Positions 7,419 through 15,484 of a stretch of DNA of 64,000 bases are shown piece by piece. The first letter of the stretch is position 1. Each line of letters starts with the position of its first letter. Under the pieces are notes generated by a model. It was not told the origin of the DNA. It ran no database searches and worked only from the letters and a program-made list of their open reading frames with translations. Source of the stretch: Guyparkeria sp016278265 (lineage in GTDB: Bacteria; Pseudomonadota; Gammaproteobacteria; Halothiobacillales; Halothiobacillaceae); the NCBI RefSeq assembly GCF_044582145.1, contig NZ_JBDODO010000004.1; one strand, 5' to 3'. Position numbers and translations under genes: made by a program.

Positions 7419-8801
7419 ATGGCCCGCCACCCCAGTCGCAAGAAACGCCACAAGCACGCCAAGCCGCTGCCGCAGGGCGAGTTCGCCGCCCACATCGAAT
7501 CGCTGACCCTCGAGGGGCGCGGTGTGGCCCATGTTAATGGCAAGGCGACCTTCATCGGCCGGGCGCTGCCGGGCGAGGATGTGCGCTTTGTCTACCGTGA
7601 CCAGCGCCGGCATTTCGACCTGGGCGATGCGGTGGCCGTGGATCGAGCCAGTCCGGAACGGATCGAGCCGGGCTGTCCGCATTTCGATCACTGCGGGGGG
7701 TGCGCGATCCAGCATCTGGCCCCCGAGGCGCAGCTGCGGCACAAGCAGCAGGCCTTGCTGGATCAACTGTCGCGGATCGGGCGGGTGGCGCCCGAGCAGG
7801 TGCTCGAGCCATTGACGGGGCCGATCTGGGGCTACCGCCGCATGGCGAGACTGGGCGTGCGCTTCGTGCGCAAGAAGGGGCGTGCGGTGGTGGGGTTCCG
7901 TGAGCTCGGCTCGGCGCTGCTCGCCGATATCGACATCTGCCCGGTGCTCGATCCGCGGGTGGGCGAGCGATTGCCGGCAATCGGCGAACTGATCGGTCAG
8001 ATGGATGCCCGCCGAGACATTCCCCAGATCGAGGTGGGCTGTGGCGATGCGCACTGCGCGCTGGCCTTTCGCCACATGGTGCCGTTGGGTGAGGCGGACC
8101 GGGCGCGTCTGGATGCCTTCGCCGACGAGCACGGCTTCGCCATCTTCCTGCAGCCGGGCGGGCCGGACAGCCTCGAGCCGCTGGCGGAGGGGCCGCGTGA
8201 CGTCTACCCGAGCTACCGTCTCGACGAGTTCGACGTCGAGATCCGTTTCTCGCCGCTGGACTTCGCCCAGGTCAATGCCGAGATCAATCGGCGCATGGTG
8301 CGCCAGGCGCTGGACTGGCTTGCAGTGCAACCGGGCGATCGGGTGCTGGACCTGTTCGCCGGGCTGGGTAATTTCAGCCTGCCGTTGGCCCGCCAGGTTG
8401 GGCCGAACGGGTCGGTCACTGCCGTGGAGGCCGATCAGGCGATGGTCGATCGCGGTGCGGCCTGTGCGGCGAGCAATGGCATCGAGAACACGCGGCATGT
8501 GGCCGGCAACCTGTTCGAGCCCGATGCGGGTCATGGCTGGCTTGCCGAGTCGTTCGATCGTGTCCTGCTCGATCCCCCTCGGGCCGGTGCCGAGGCCATG
8601 ATCCCGGTGATCGCCCGCATGAAGCCCGCTCGGGTCGTCTACGTCTCCTGCCACCCGGGCTCGCTCGCCCGCGACGTCGGGCGACTGGTGAACGATCACG
8701 GCTGGCGGCTGCTGGCCGCGGGCGTGATGGATATGTTCCCCCACACGGCGCACGTCGAATCGATGGCCGTCCTGGAGCCCGGCGTCACTGGGCGAAAATA
8801 A
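7419..8801 (+). CDS. rlmD: 23S rRNA (uracil-1939-C5) methyltransferase
   Basis: A 460-residue SAM-dependent RNA m5U methyltransferase (RumA/RlmD type). An N-terminal basic tail and TRAM domain (about 20-78) are followed by four cysteines that bind a 4Fe-4S cluster (C86, C92, C95, C174). The SAM motif DLFAGLGNFSLPLA lies near residue 310, DPPRAGA follows, and the catalytic cysteine is C411 in YVSCHPGS. The C-terminal MFPHTAHVES is diagnostic. The end overlaps the stop of the convergent prenyltransferase pseudogene. Its position beside cysM matches other gammaproteobacteria. Confidence 0.93.
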   Translation: MARHPSRKKRHKHAKPLPQGEFAAHIESLTLEGRGVAHVNGKATFIGRALPGEDVRFVYRDQRRHFDLGDAVAVDRASPERIEPGCPHFDHCGGCAIQHLAPEAQLRHKQQALLDQLSRIGRVAPEQVLEPLTGPIWGYRRMARLGVRFVRKKGRAVVGFRELGSALLADIDICPVLDPRVGERLPAIGELIGQMDARRDIPQIEVGCGDAHCALAFRHMVPLGEADRARLDAFADEHGFAIFLQPGGPDSLEPLAEGPRDVYPSYRLDEFDVEIRFSPLDFAQVNAEINRRMVRQALDWLAVQPGDRVLDLFAGLGNFSLPLARQVGPNGSVTAVEADQAMVDRGAACAASNGIENTRHVAGNLFEPDAGHGWLAESFDRVLLDPPRAGAEAMIPVIARMKPARVVYVSCHPGSLARDVGRLVNDHGWRLLAAGVMDMFPHTAHVESMAVLEPGVTGRK

Positions 8802-9732
8802 GACCGGCAATCGTCAGGCTGCCGTGCAGCAGGGCGGCGGTGACGGTCGCCGCCAGGGCCCGGCGCAGGCGTGCCGGGGTGATGCACCGAGAGATCCCGG
8901 CCGGCGACCAGGGAAAGCGGCAGGGCGGCCAGGATCACCAGGGTGGCGACGGGCAAGCGGCCCAGGGCGACCAGGAAAACGGGCACCAGGTAGGCCGGCT
9001 GCCGTCGTGGTAACAAAGGCGTAGCGGGCACGGCGCCTGCCCAGGCGCACGACCCAGTGGCACTTTCCGGCGAGGCGGTCGGCCTTGAAGTCCGGGAACT
9101 GGTTGATCAGCAGCAGGCTGGCGGTCATCAGGGCGAAGCCGGCCCCCGGCGACAACGGGCAGGGCGTGAAAGCCGCCGCGTTGGACGATGTCCGCACCCA
9201 GCGGCATGAGGATGCCGAAGCCGATGCCAACGGCAATCTCGCCAACCCCTTTGGCGTTGAGGGAAATGGGCGATCCGGAATAGGCCCAGGCCAACAGCAG
9301 GCCGACCAGACCGAGGGCGAGCAGCGGCCAGCCGCCCGGGATCAGCAGGATCAGCCCGATGACCGATGGTCAGGGCGTAGAGCCACCGGGCGAGTCGTTG
9401 AGTCCCCTGGCGAGTCATGACGCCGCTCTGGATCATCCGGCTGCCGCCGGTGAACGGGAACAGGCGTTCCTGATTGGCGGCGTCACTGCCGTTGATGTCG
9501 TCGGCAAGGTCGTTGTGGACGTTCGCCGCCGCATGCAGGGTAACGCGCCGAACAGCGTCAGGGCGGCCCATAGCGGGTCGAGCGTCAACCCTGACGCATG
9601 CGAGGCCGCCAGGCCGACGCCAGCGGCGACCAGCGCAAGCAGCAAAAAGGCCGGCCGGGTCGCGATCAGGGTACGTTGCAGGGGGTGGCGGCAGAGACGG
9701 GTGACGTCGGGTTCACGCGGCATATTCATCGT
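8785..9732 (-). pseudogene. UbiA-family prenyltransferase (MenA-like), broken by several frameshifts
   Basis: Read on the minus strand from about 9732, successive pieces in different frames give one membrane prenyltransferase. They are an N-terminal RPAFLLLALVAAGVGL helix, the first Asp motif NDLADDINGSD (about 9500), GSPISLNAKGVGEIAVGI (about 9270), the second motif NQFPDFKADRLAGK (about 9095), PVFLVALGRLPVATLVILA, and a tail ending GLIFAQ at the TGA 8785-8787. At least four frame changes are needed but both Asp motifs survive and total length (about 315 codons) is normal. The first motif resembles the NDxxDxxxD of UbiA enzymes. It would have acted in quinone or isoprenoid metabolism. Other genes here are intact, so recent decay is more likely than poor sequence. 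Confidence 0.8.
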
Positions 9733-9783
9733 ATCCGGGATTGCTGCAACGAATCGCTATCTTACCGCCTCGCCCGAATGGCA

Positions 9784-9812
9784 TTGTCACGGGCGAACGG
9801 TTTGGGTAGAAT
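9784..9812 (+). promoter_or_regulatory. Sigma-70 promoter for the tRNA-Ser pair
   Basis: TTGTCA (9784-9789) and TAGAAT (9807-9812) are separated by exactly 17 bases, about 57 bases upstream of tRNA-Ser(GGA). A G/C-rich segment follows the -10, as expected of a stable-RNA discriminator. Confidence 0.75.
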
Positions 9813-9868
9813 CTGCGCCCTTCGCGAGCCATGGCGTCATCGCCAATCAAGTGTGCCGTGAAGGAAAC

Positions 9869-9959
<91 letters not shown>

Positions 9960-10023
9960 GTTTCTGTGTGGCCCGGGGTCGAAAGCCGGGCGTGGATGCG
10001 ACCTCGGTCGCGTCCTTCCGTTT

Positions 10024-10114
10024 GGAGAGGTGCCGGAGCGGTCGAACGGGGCGGTCTCGAAAACCGTTGACCCCCTCGCGGGGTCCCAGGGTTCGAATCC
10101 CTGCCTCTCCGCCA
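10024..10114 (+). tRNA. tRNA-Ser (CGA anticodon), prophage attachment gene
   Basis: A 91-base class II tRNA with anticodon loop CTCGAAA (CGA), acceptor GGAGAGG/CCTCTCC and encoded CCA. Its 3' end (from 10089) is part of a 35-base direct repeat found again at 41958-41992, so the prophage integrated here and restored the tRNA. The gene remains intact. Confidence 0.95.
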
Positions 10115-10123
10115 TATAAGTGC
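10089..10123 (+). repeat. attL core, 35-bp direct repeat
   Basis: The core starts gggttcgaatccctgcctct in the T arm of tRNA-Ser(CGA) and runs 9 bases past the CCA. It is identical to 41958-41992. The integrase gene lies just inside it. Confidence 0.9.
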
Positions 10124-10142
10124 CTGATCTATAGGCAAAAAG

Positions 10143-10172
10143 AAACCCGCCGGCTTTCCGGCGGGTTTTTTT
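10143..10172. terminator. Bidirectional terminator between tRNA-Ser and integrase
   Basis: A perfect 11-bp stem (aaacccgccgg and complement) with a 4-base loop has a T-run on the plus strand and an A-run on the other side. It can stop both the tRNA transcript and the leftward integrase transcript. A similar hairpin sits beyond attR at about 42005-42040. Confidence 0.85.
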
Positions 10173-10202
10173 GGGAAAGATTTGGGGAAAGGGTGGGGCG
10201 GT

Positions 10203-11363
10203 CTACTCGAGCCCAAGGGCCTTTTCGGCGAGCTTTCTCATGTCCCCGGCGTCGTCGTTGATCCATTTGCCGTAGTTCCGATAGATCATGGTCGGCGAGC
10301 TGTGGCCTACCTGGTCGGCGATCCACGTCACCGGCAGCCCGGCCGTCAGGCACTGGCTGATGAACGTGTGCCGGCAGTTGCCTGGCCCACGGAAGCGCAC
10401 ACCGGTGGCCTCGAGCATCGGCTTGAAGAACTTCTTCCTGAAGTTGTTATCGGTGGTGTACGGCATGCCGTCCGGCTTCGGCCGGAACACCGGCCGGATC
10501 ACCTCGCGCCGCACCGTGCGGTTATCGCGGCCCACCACCATCACCTCGATAGGCTTCTGCCCGCCGGTCATCTTGTACTGACGTTTCAGCGCTTCCCATG
10601 CCGGCTTGAGCAGCTCCACCTTACGCGTCGATCGTCGGGTCTTTGTCGCCTTGATGTTCCCGCGCACGGCCGCGCGGCGGAACTGCACCGTGCCGGTCGA
10701 CAGATCCACATCCTCCCAGGCGAGCAGGCAAGCCTCCGACCAGCGCGGCCCGGACCAGATCATGAACTCCGTCAGGTTCAGGTTCTGCACCCGCTCGGTC
10801 TGGTAGGAAAGGATTCGCTCGATCTCCCGGCGCGTGAACGGGTCCGGATCATCATCATCCGGCAGGCGCACATGCACGCCCTTAGTCGGATCCCACGCCT
10901 TGCGGTTGCGCGTCTGGTAGAGCGAATACACCTGGCGCAGCACCGCGATCGTCTCCTTGATCGACTTCGACGACAGATAATCCAGCTCCTCGCTCACCCA
11001 GGCCTCGATCTCCAGATAATCCACCTGGTCCGCCTGCCGATCGCCGAACTTCACCAGAATGCGATCCGCGCACGTCCGGTACCCCGTGAGCGTGCTCTTC
11101 GCCACCCGCGTGCGCTTCAGGTCAAGCCACAGCGCCAGATAATGGCCCAGCGTGTTCTCCGCCAGGTTGCGGCTTTCCGGGAAGCGCTGCGCGTAATCGA
11201 ACGTGCCGATCTTGATCTCATGGCGCACCATCTGCGCCAGCTGCTCGGCATAGGCCAGGTTCTCGTCTGTGGCCGCAAGCCCGATAGGCTCGCGACACAA
11301 CTTGCCCTGGTAGCTAAAGTAGACGCGAATTTTCCCGCCGCGGACCTCGACACCCTTAGCCAT
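10203..11363 (-). CDS. int: Phage tyrosine recombinase (integrase)
   Basis: A 386-residue site-specific recombinase. An N-terminal arm-binding domain of the DUF3596 kind (about 1-60) is followed by a SAM-like core-binding domain (65-155) and the catalytic domain. Visible active-site residues are R207 in SGPRWSEA, K241 in ATKTRR, R331 in CRHTFIS, H354 in VGHSS and a nucleophile Tyr in IYRNYGKW (Y361 or Y364). It lies just inside attL and is the last gene of the leftward early transcript. The start is 11 bases from that of the divergent 11375 gene. Confidence 0.93.
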   Translation of the reverse strand: MAKGVEVRGGKIRVYFSYQGKLCREPIGLAATDENLAYAEQLAQMVRHEIKIGTFDYAQRFPESRNLAENTLGHYLALWLDLKRTRVAKSTLTGYRTCADRILVKFGDRQADQVDYLEIEAWVSEELDYLSSKSIKETIAVLRQVYSLYQTRNRKAWDPTKGVHVRLPDDDDPDPFTRREIERILSYQTERVQNLNLTEFMIWSGPRWSEACLLAWEDVDLSTGTVQFRRAAVRGNIKATKTRRSTRKVELLKPAWEALKRQYKMTGGQKPIEVMVVGRDNRTVRREVIRPVFRPKPDGMPYTTDNNFRKKFFKPMLEATGVRFRGPGNCRHTFISQCLTAGLPVTWIADQVGHSSPTMIYRNYGKWINDDAGDMRKLAEKALGLE

Positions 11364-11374
11364 GGAGAGCCCTC

Positions 11375-11818
11375 ATGCAAAAGCCCACCCTCTCGGAAAA
11401 GATCGGCACCGTCCTGTTCATCGCGCTGGTTGCTTTCATCTGGATCCTCGTCGAAACCTCCGGAGAGGAAGAGCCGGCAGCAGAACAGCCGCCGGCGGAA
11501 GAAATCGCCGCCACTGACCCGGCGCCGACCGAGCCGGCCAGGCCGAAACCGACGGCCGACCAGCTCGCCGCCGCCCTGAATGTTGTCGAGGCAGAGCCCA
11601 AGGTCATCAGCGCCGCCTGGCAGGACGAATCACTGCCCAGCTTGCTGGTCGGGGTGGCAGATGACGGCACCCGCCGGGACGGGTACGCGGAGTCTATCTG
11701 CCTGATCCTTGCCGAGCAGCGAGTGTATGGCGGGGTGGTTCACGTCCTCGACAACTATGCCGAGGGCCGCACCGAACTCGGCAAGCACTGGTGCAATACC
11801 AAGCCGCTGGCCGACTGA
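11375..11818 (+). CDS. Small membrane-anchored protein, possible lysogenic cargo
   Basis: A 147-residue protein of unknown family. Residues 8-27 form one hydrophobic helix. A Pro/Glu/Ala-rich linker (about 30-65) follows, then a soluble domain of about 80 residues with two cysteines. It probably sits in the inner membrane with the domain outside. It is the only early-region gene facing against the leftward operon, packed between the integrase start (11 bases) and the next convergent stop (1 base). An independently expressed cargo gene such as a superinfection-exclusion or surface protein is possible, but no function is recognisable. Confidence 0.75.
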   Translation: MQKPTLSEKIGTVLFIALVAFIWILVETSGEEEPAAEQPPAEEIAATDPAPTEPARPKPTADQLAAALNVVEAEPKVISAAWQDESLPSLLVGVADDGTRRDGYAESICLILAEQRVYGGVVHVLDNYAEGRTELGKHWCNTKPLAD

Positions 11819-11819
11819 A

Positions 11820-12281
11820 TCACCCAGGCTTAGGAAGCAGGGAAGGCATGCCGCCGCTGCGGTAGCTCTCCGCGATCTGCGGCCGCATCCATTGCCCAAC
11901 GGTTTCACCGGACGGCAGGGCGATGTGCGCAAGGAACTCATCCTCGAACTCCGTGATGCCGGACTCCACCGCCTCGAGCTTGGCCTTGATGACAAGCGCC
12001 AGCGCCCGCCACCGCTGCCGGCAGGCCTGCTCCCAGGCTTTCTCCGCCTGCGCCGCGGCGCGCTCCTTCCCGGTTGGCGTTTCGGTGAAAGCCGGGTCCG
12101 ACGAATCGGGCATCGGCAGGTCGAACCGCACGCGCCGGCTGTTCATCTGGAATGCGACGACCGCGCGGCCGTGCTCCCACCCGTACATGAAGCCGTCCGC
12201 GCCATACCGGCGCAGCGTGGCCTCGATCTCGGCCCGGCTTTTCTCGCTGGGCACGCTGGTTTGTTCGGCATATCGGGCCAT
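11820..12281 (-). CDS. Phage protein of unknown function (153 aa)
   Basis: The predicted protein begins MARYAEQTSVPSEKSR. It has a compact alpha/beta N-terminal half (RYGADGFMYGWEHGRAVVAFQM), a helical middle rich in Ala/Gln/Arg and a conserved-looking tail (ALPSGETVGQW). I do not recognise the family. The start at 12281 is chosen over a longer frame because a gggtggag site precedes it and the ATG overlaps the stop of the next gene upstream (TGATG). It is part of the leftward early operon. Confidence 0.75.
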   Translation of the reverse strand: MARYAEQTSVPSEKSRAEIEATLRRYGADGFMYGWEHGRAVVAFQMNSRRVRFDLPMPDSSDPAFTETPTGKERAAAQAEKAWEQACRQRWRALALVIKAKLEAVESGITEFEDEFLAHIALPSGETVGQWMRPQIAESYRSGGMPSLLPKPG

Positions 12282-12445
12282 CACTCCACCCCCTCGGCTT
12301 TCTGACGAGTGAAAATGTGCCCGCCGCACCTGGGGCACTCGCTGTGCCGAAAGCCATCTTTGTCGGGGCGGCTTTCAGTTCGCTCACTCTCTGCGTGCAC
12401 GTTGCGGCACCGAGTGCATTTCACTATCGATAGGGTTTCGCTCAT
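12281..12445 (-). CDS. Small zinc-ribbon phage protein (54 aa)
   Basis: A 54-residue protein with two Cys pairs, CTRC and CPRCGG, separated by about 25 residues, as in small zinc ribbons. Its function is unknown. Translational coupling supports it as a real gene: its ATG overlaps the stop of the upstream gene (ATGA) and its TGA overlaps the start of the downstream gene. The open frame runs 26 codons further upstream, but that extension lies inside the preceding gene. Confidence 0.7.
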   Translation of the reverse strand: MSETLSIVKCTRCRNVHAESERTESRPDKDGFRHSECPRCGGHIFTRQKAEGVE

Positions 12446-12819
12446 GGCATGTTGTCTCCACCACAGTGTGGGCACGGACCGTATTGATCTTCCTCTCGCA
12501 TAAACCTCCCGCAGTGGAAGCATGGGTACGGCGTGCGCTTCGGTCGTTCCGGTTTGCGCAGCTTGATGCCAGTGCCGGAAAGGGCCACGTCTTGGTCAAC
12601 GTGCTGATGATCTACAGCCGGTCTAGTGCGCGCATCGATGTAGTCCTTCGGCCAAGGGATGTCCGTTTCCCGATCGTTGTGCTGACGGACTGCCGCCTCC
12701 TTGGTGAAGACGTGGGCCTTTCTCAGGTCCGTGGTGTAGCCCTTGCCGTCCTTCGCCCACCACATGACGTCGTTCCCAACGAACGTCCGGCTGTCTTGCA
12801 GATAGTAAAGTTCTTCCAT
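12442..12819 (-). CDS. Phage protein with C-terminal zinc ribbon (125 aa)
   Basis: The first 60 residues (MEELYYLQDSRTFVGNDV, then a YTTDLRKAHVFTKEAAV motif) resemble small phage proteins that begin with a short beta-sheet domain. The C-terminus carries CFHCGRF and CPHCGGDN, a zinc ribbon. The role is unknown. It ends in an ATGA overlap with the 54-aa gene and starts 3 bases after the primase stop, so it is translated with the replication gene. Confidence 0.75.
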   Translation of the reverse strand: MEELYYLQDSRTFVGNDVMWWAKDGKGYTTDLRKAHVFTKEAAVRQHNDRETDIPWPKDYIDARTRPAVDHQHVDQDVALSGTGIKLRKPERPKRTPYPCFHCGRFMREEDQYGPCPHCGGDNMP

Positions 12820-12822
12820 AAA

Positions 12823-15468
12823 TCACCCCCTCTGAAAAACCCAGCAGCGCACCGACTTCGGTGTCATCCCGCTGGCGTCCGTATACCGAATCCCCGACTT
12901 CACCACCTTGTTGTTCGCCATGAACTTGTAGCGTTTCGAGGTCTTCAGGTGGCGCTTTAGATCGATGATCGGCGGCACCTGTTGTTTGCGGGCGTTCGCC
13001 TGCTCGACGAACTCGTTCAGGTTCACCGCGATCAGATCCGAATCGCGCGCATGGTTCAGCCGCGCCTCGATGCCGCCATCGTTCAGGAACTCGAACGCCT
13101 CCCAGAACTCCTTCACGATCGGGTGATCTTCCTCGATGGCCTGCTGGCGCTCGAGTGCCAGCGCCACCGTCCAATCCTTCGCCTCGTCGATCGCGCCGGC
13201 GGGCATCTGCATCACCCGGCCCAGCGCCTCGACCAGCGCCATGATCTGCGCGTGGTTCTTCGCGATCCGCACGCTCTTGATCTCCGGCAGATCCATCAAC
13301 TTGCGCTCGAACTCCGGCGTCTTCGCCAGGAAGGTTTCCATCACCTGGTTCTCGCGCTTGGTCACCTGCAGGATCCAGCCGCTCACGTCCTCCGTCGGGA
13401 TGCGCTCGAGGCGCTCGGCCATCGCCTTGGTGCCCGGGTTGTGGCCATCGCGGGTAAAGCCCAGGTGCACGATCCGCTGCAAGATCGCCTCGCTCGCATT
13501 CACCGGGTCGTTCTGGGAGATCACCAGCGCCCCGCGGAACGGCGGTTCATAGGTCTCGTTGCCGCTGTTTTTGTGCCCGCGCGAGCGGCTGGCCCGGCCG
13601 TTATAGGCCGTCTTCATCTCGTCCCAATCGAAGCGCTTGGACTTGGCAATATCCTCGTCCCGGTCCGCCTCGATCAGCACCACCGGCAGGTTGCTCACCT
13701 GGGCGAAGTTGCGCGACCGCGCCGCGAGCGTCGACTTGCTCGGGTCAAAGCCCTCGTAGTCCCGGCGGCCGACCAGCTTCCAGAGAAACTCGATCAGCGT
13801 CGACTTGCCCGCGCCCGGCTCACCGACGATCTCCAGAAAGGGATAGCTCTTGTGCGCATCCCGGATCTGCTCCGCGAACAGCGAGCCCATCCAGTACGCC
13901 AGCGCGATCACGCCCAGCCCCTGGTAACTGCCGTACAGATCATCCATCCAGTCCGTGGTCAGCTCCTCCAGGTCCGGGTTGATCGCCAGCCTCACCGACT
14001 GCGAAAGCGACTTCACCGACAGCGGCCGCCCGTTGTTCGACAGGTCGAAGAAATCCTCGCCGTTGATGTCCGTCACCCGGCCCTGGTGAACCGCCAGATC
14101 ACCCAGCAGCCACGCCTCGTGCTCCGGCGAATAGCCCGTGAAATCGATCGTATCCACCACCTTCAGCCCTCCTAGCTGATTCTTCAGAATGCGGTCAAGC
14201 TGCTGGCTCGACCCCGTCCAGACCGCGCCGGTCGCCACCGAAAGCAGCCGCTTCTTGAACTCGCTCGCACTGGCCAACTGCCCACCCGTGAACGTCGCGT
14301 TCACCTCCGCCTGCTTGCCCATCGGCAAGCGGATGCGCGTGTAATACCAGCTCTCATCGGTGATCGCGTTCGACTGGAAATACAGGAAATCGAACGCACA
14401 GTTCGCGATCTCGGTCAGGTTGCCCGACTTCTCCAGCGCCTTATCGTTGATCTCCTGCTCGGAAAGCTCCGGATTGCCTTCCTCGATCTCCTGCTGGGCC
14501 TTCGTCAGCTTCTCCACGTCCAGCTTGAACCAGTACGTGCGGTCCCGGTGCACCACCGAGAACTCGCGCCAGCTGCGCCGGTTGTAGATCAGCCGTGCCT
14601 TTTCCTCGGCCGAATCGGCCAGCAGCATCGCGCCCAGGAACCGGCCCTCGTTCATCAGCCAGTCGTCGATCTGCTTCCGGGCGTAGAGATCGTTCCAGTC
14701 GCGCTTCTTGCCATCCCGCGTCGGGATCTCGAACGCCTCCGCCTCGAAGCCCGCCTCCCGCGCCGTGGCCACGTGCTTGCGCATGTAGCGTTTGCCGGCC
14801 GTGTCCGGGTCCAGCGCGAAGACTACCTTCACGCCCTCGTCCAGCTTCTCCAGGAACGCGCTCGGGTAGTTGTTGCAGGAAAGGGCCGCCACCGCCGGCG
14901 TGCCGGCCAGCGTCAGCGCGATCGCATCGAAGATCCCCTCGACGATCCACACCTCGGAAAGCGTGGAAACGTCCACCCCCGGCGGCACCCACACCATGGC
15001 CTTGTACCGGCCATGAAAATGCGCCTTGCGCCCCAGCTGGCGCTCCTTGTCGATGAAGCGCTCCCAGTACACCCCGTCGGCAATCTCGAAGCGCACCGTC
15101 GCCGTGCCGACCTTCTTCTTCGGGTCGTAGAAGCTCCCCTGGGTAAACCACCCGGCGATCTTCTCCAGCGGCAGCTGGCGCACCATCGACAGGTACGCCT
15201 TCGCCGTCGCCATCGGGTCGGTCTCCGTCGGCGCGAACCGCTTGGAGAAATCCGCGAACGCCTCCGGATAGAGATCCTTCACGTGCCCCTCCCACGCGCA
15301 CTTGTTCAACCGCCCGCAGCGGATCAGCCAAGGCTCTTGCGCGTGGGTGAACAGCTCCTTCTTGCTGCAACTCGGGCACTTGCCCTGGCGCAGCCACTTG
15401 CCGGCCGTCTTGAGCCCGTAGTCCGCACGCAGCCGGTCAGTGATGTTGTCTCGAAGATTGGCATCCAT
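12823..15468 (-). CDS. Phage DNA primase-helicase (zinc finger, Toprim, P-loop ATPase)
   Basis: An 881-residue replication protein. An N-terminal zinc finger (C31, C34, C51, C57) is followed by a Toprim domain (E177 in IVEGIFDA, D220 and D222 in ALDPDTAG) and a C-terminal helicase-type ATPase with Walker A GEPGAGKST (549-557). It should prime and unwind DNA at the phage origin, as P4 alpha-type proteins do. P2 itself uses the rolling-circle protein gpA, which I do not see here. I chose ATG 15468, which has aagg 6-9 bases upstream, over a frame extending 15 codons further. Confidence 0.88.
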   Translation of the reverse strand: MDANLRDNITDRLRADYGLKTAGKWLRQGKCPSCSKKELFTHAQEPWLIRCGRLNKCAWEGHVKDLYPEAFADFSKRFAPTETDPMATAKAYLSMVRQLPLEKIAGWFTQGSFYDPKKKVGTATVRFEIADGVYWERFIDKERQLGRKAHFHGRYKAMVWVPPGVDVSTLSEVWIVEGIFDAIALTLAGTPAVAALSCNNYPSAFLEKLDEGVKVVFALDPDTAGKRYMRKHVATAREAGFEAEAFEIPTRDGKKRDWNDLYARKQIDDWLMNEGRFLGAMLLADSAEEKARLIYNRRSWREFSVVHRDRTYWFKLDVEKLTKAQQEIEEGNPELSEQEINDKALEKSGNLTEIANCAFDFLYFQSNAITDESWYYTRIRLPMGKQAEVNATFTGGQLASASEFKKRLLSVATGAVWTGSSQQLDRILKNQLGGLKVVDTIDFTGYSPEHEAWLLGDLAVHQGRVTDINGEDFFDLSNNGRPLSVKSLSQSVRLAINPDLEELTTDWMDDLYGSYQGLGVIALAYWMGSLFAEQIRDAHKSYPFLEIVGEPGAGKSTLIEFLWKLVGRRDYEGFDPSKSTLAARSRNFAQVSNLPVVLIEADRDEDIAKSKRFDWDEMKTAYNGRASRSRGHKNSGNETYEPPFRGALVISQNDPVNASEAILQRIVHLGFTRDGHNPGTKAMAERLERIPTEDVSGWILQVTKRENQVMETFLAKTPEFERKLMDLPEIKSVRIAKNHAQIMALVEALGRVMQMPAGAIDEAKDWTVALALERQQAIEEDHPIVKEFWEAFEFLNDGGIEARLNHARDSDLIAVNLNEFVEQANARKQQVPPIIDLKRHLKTSKRYKFMANNKVVKSGIRYTDASGMTPKSVRCWVFQRG

Positions 15469-15484
15469 GTATTGCCTTCCCCCT

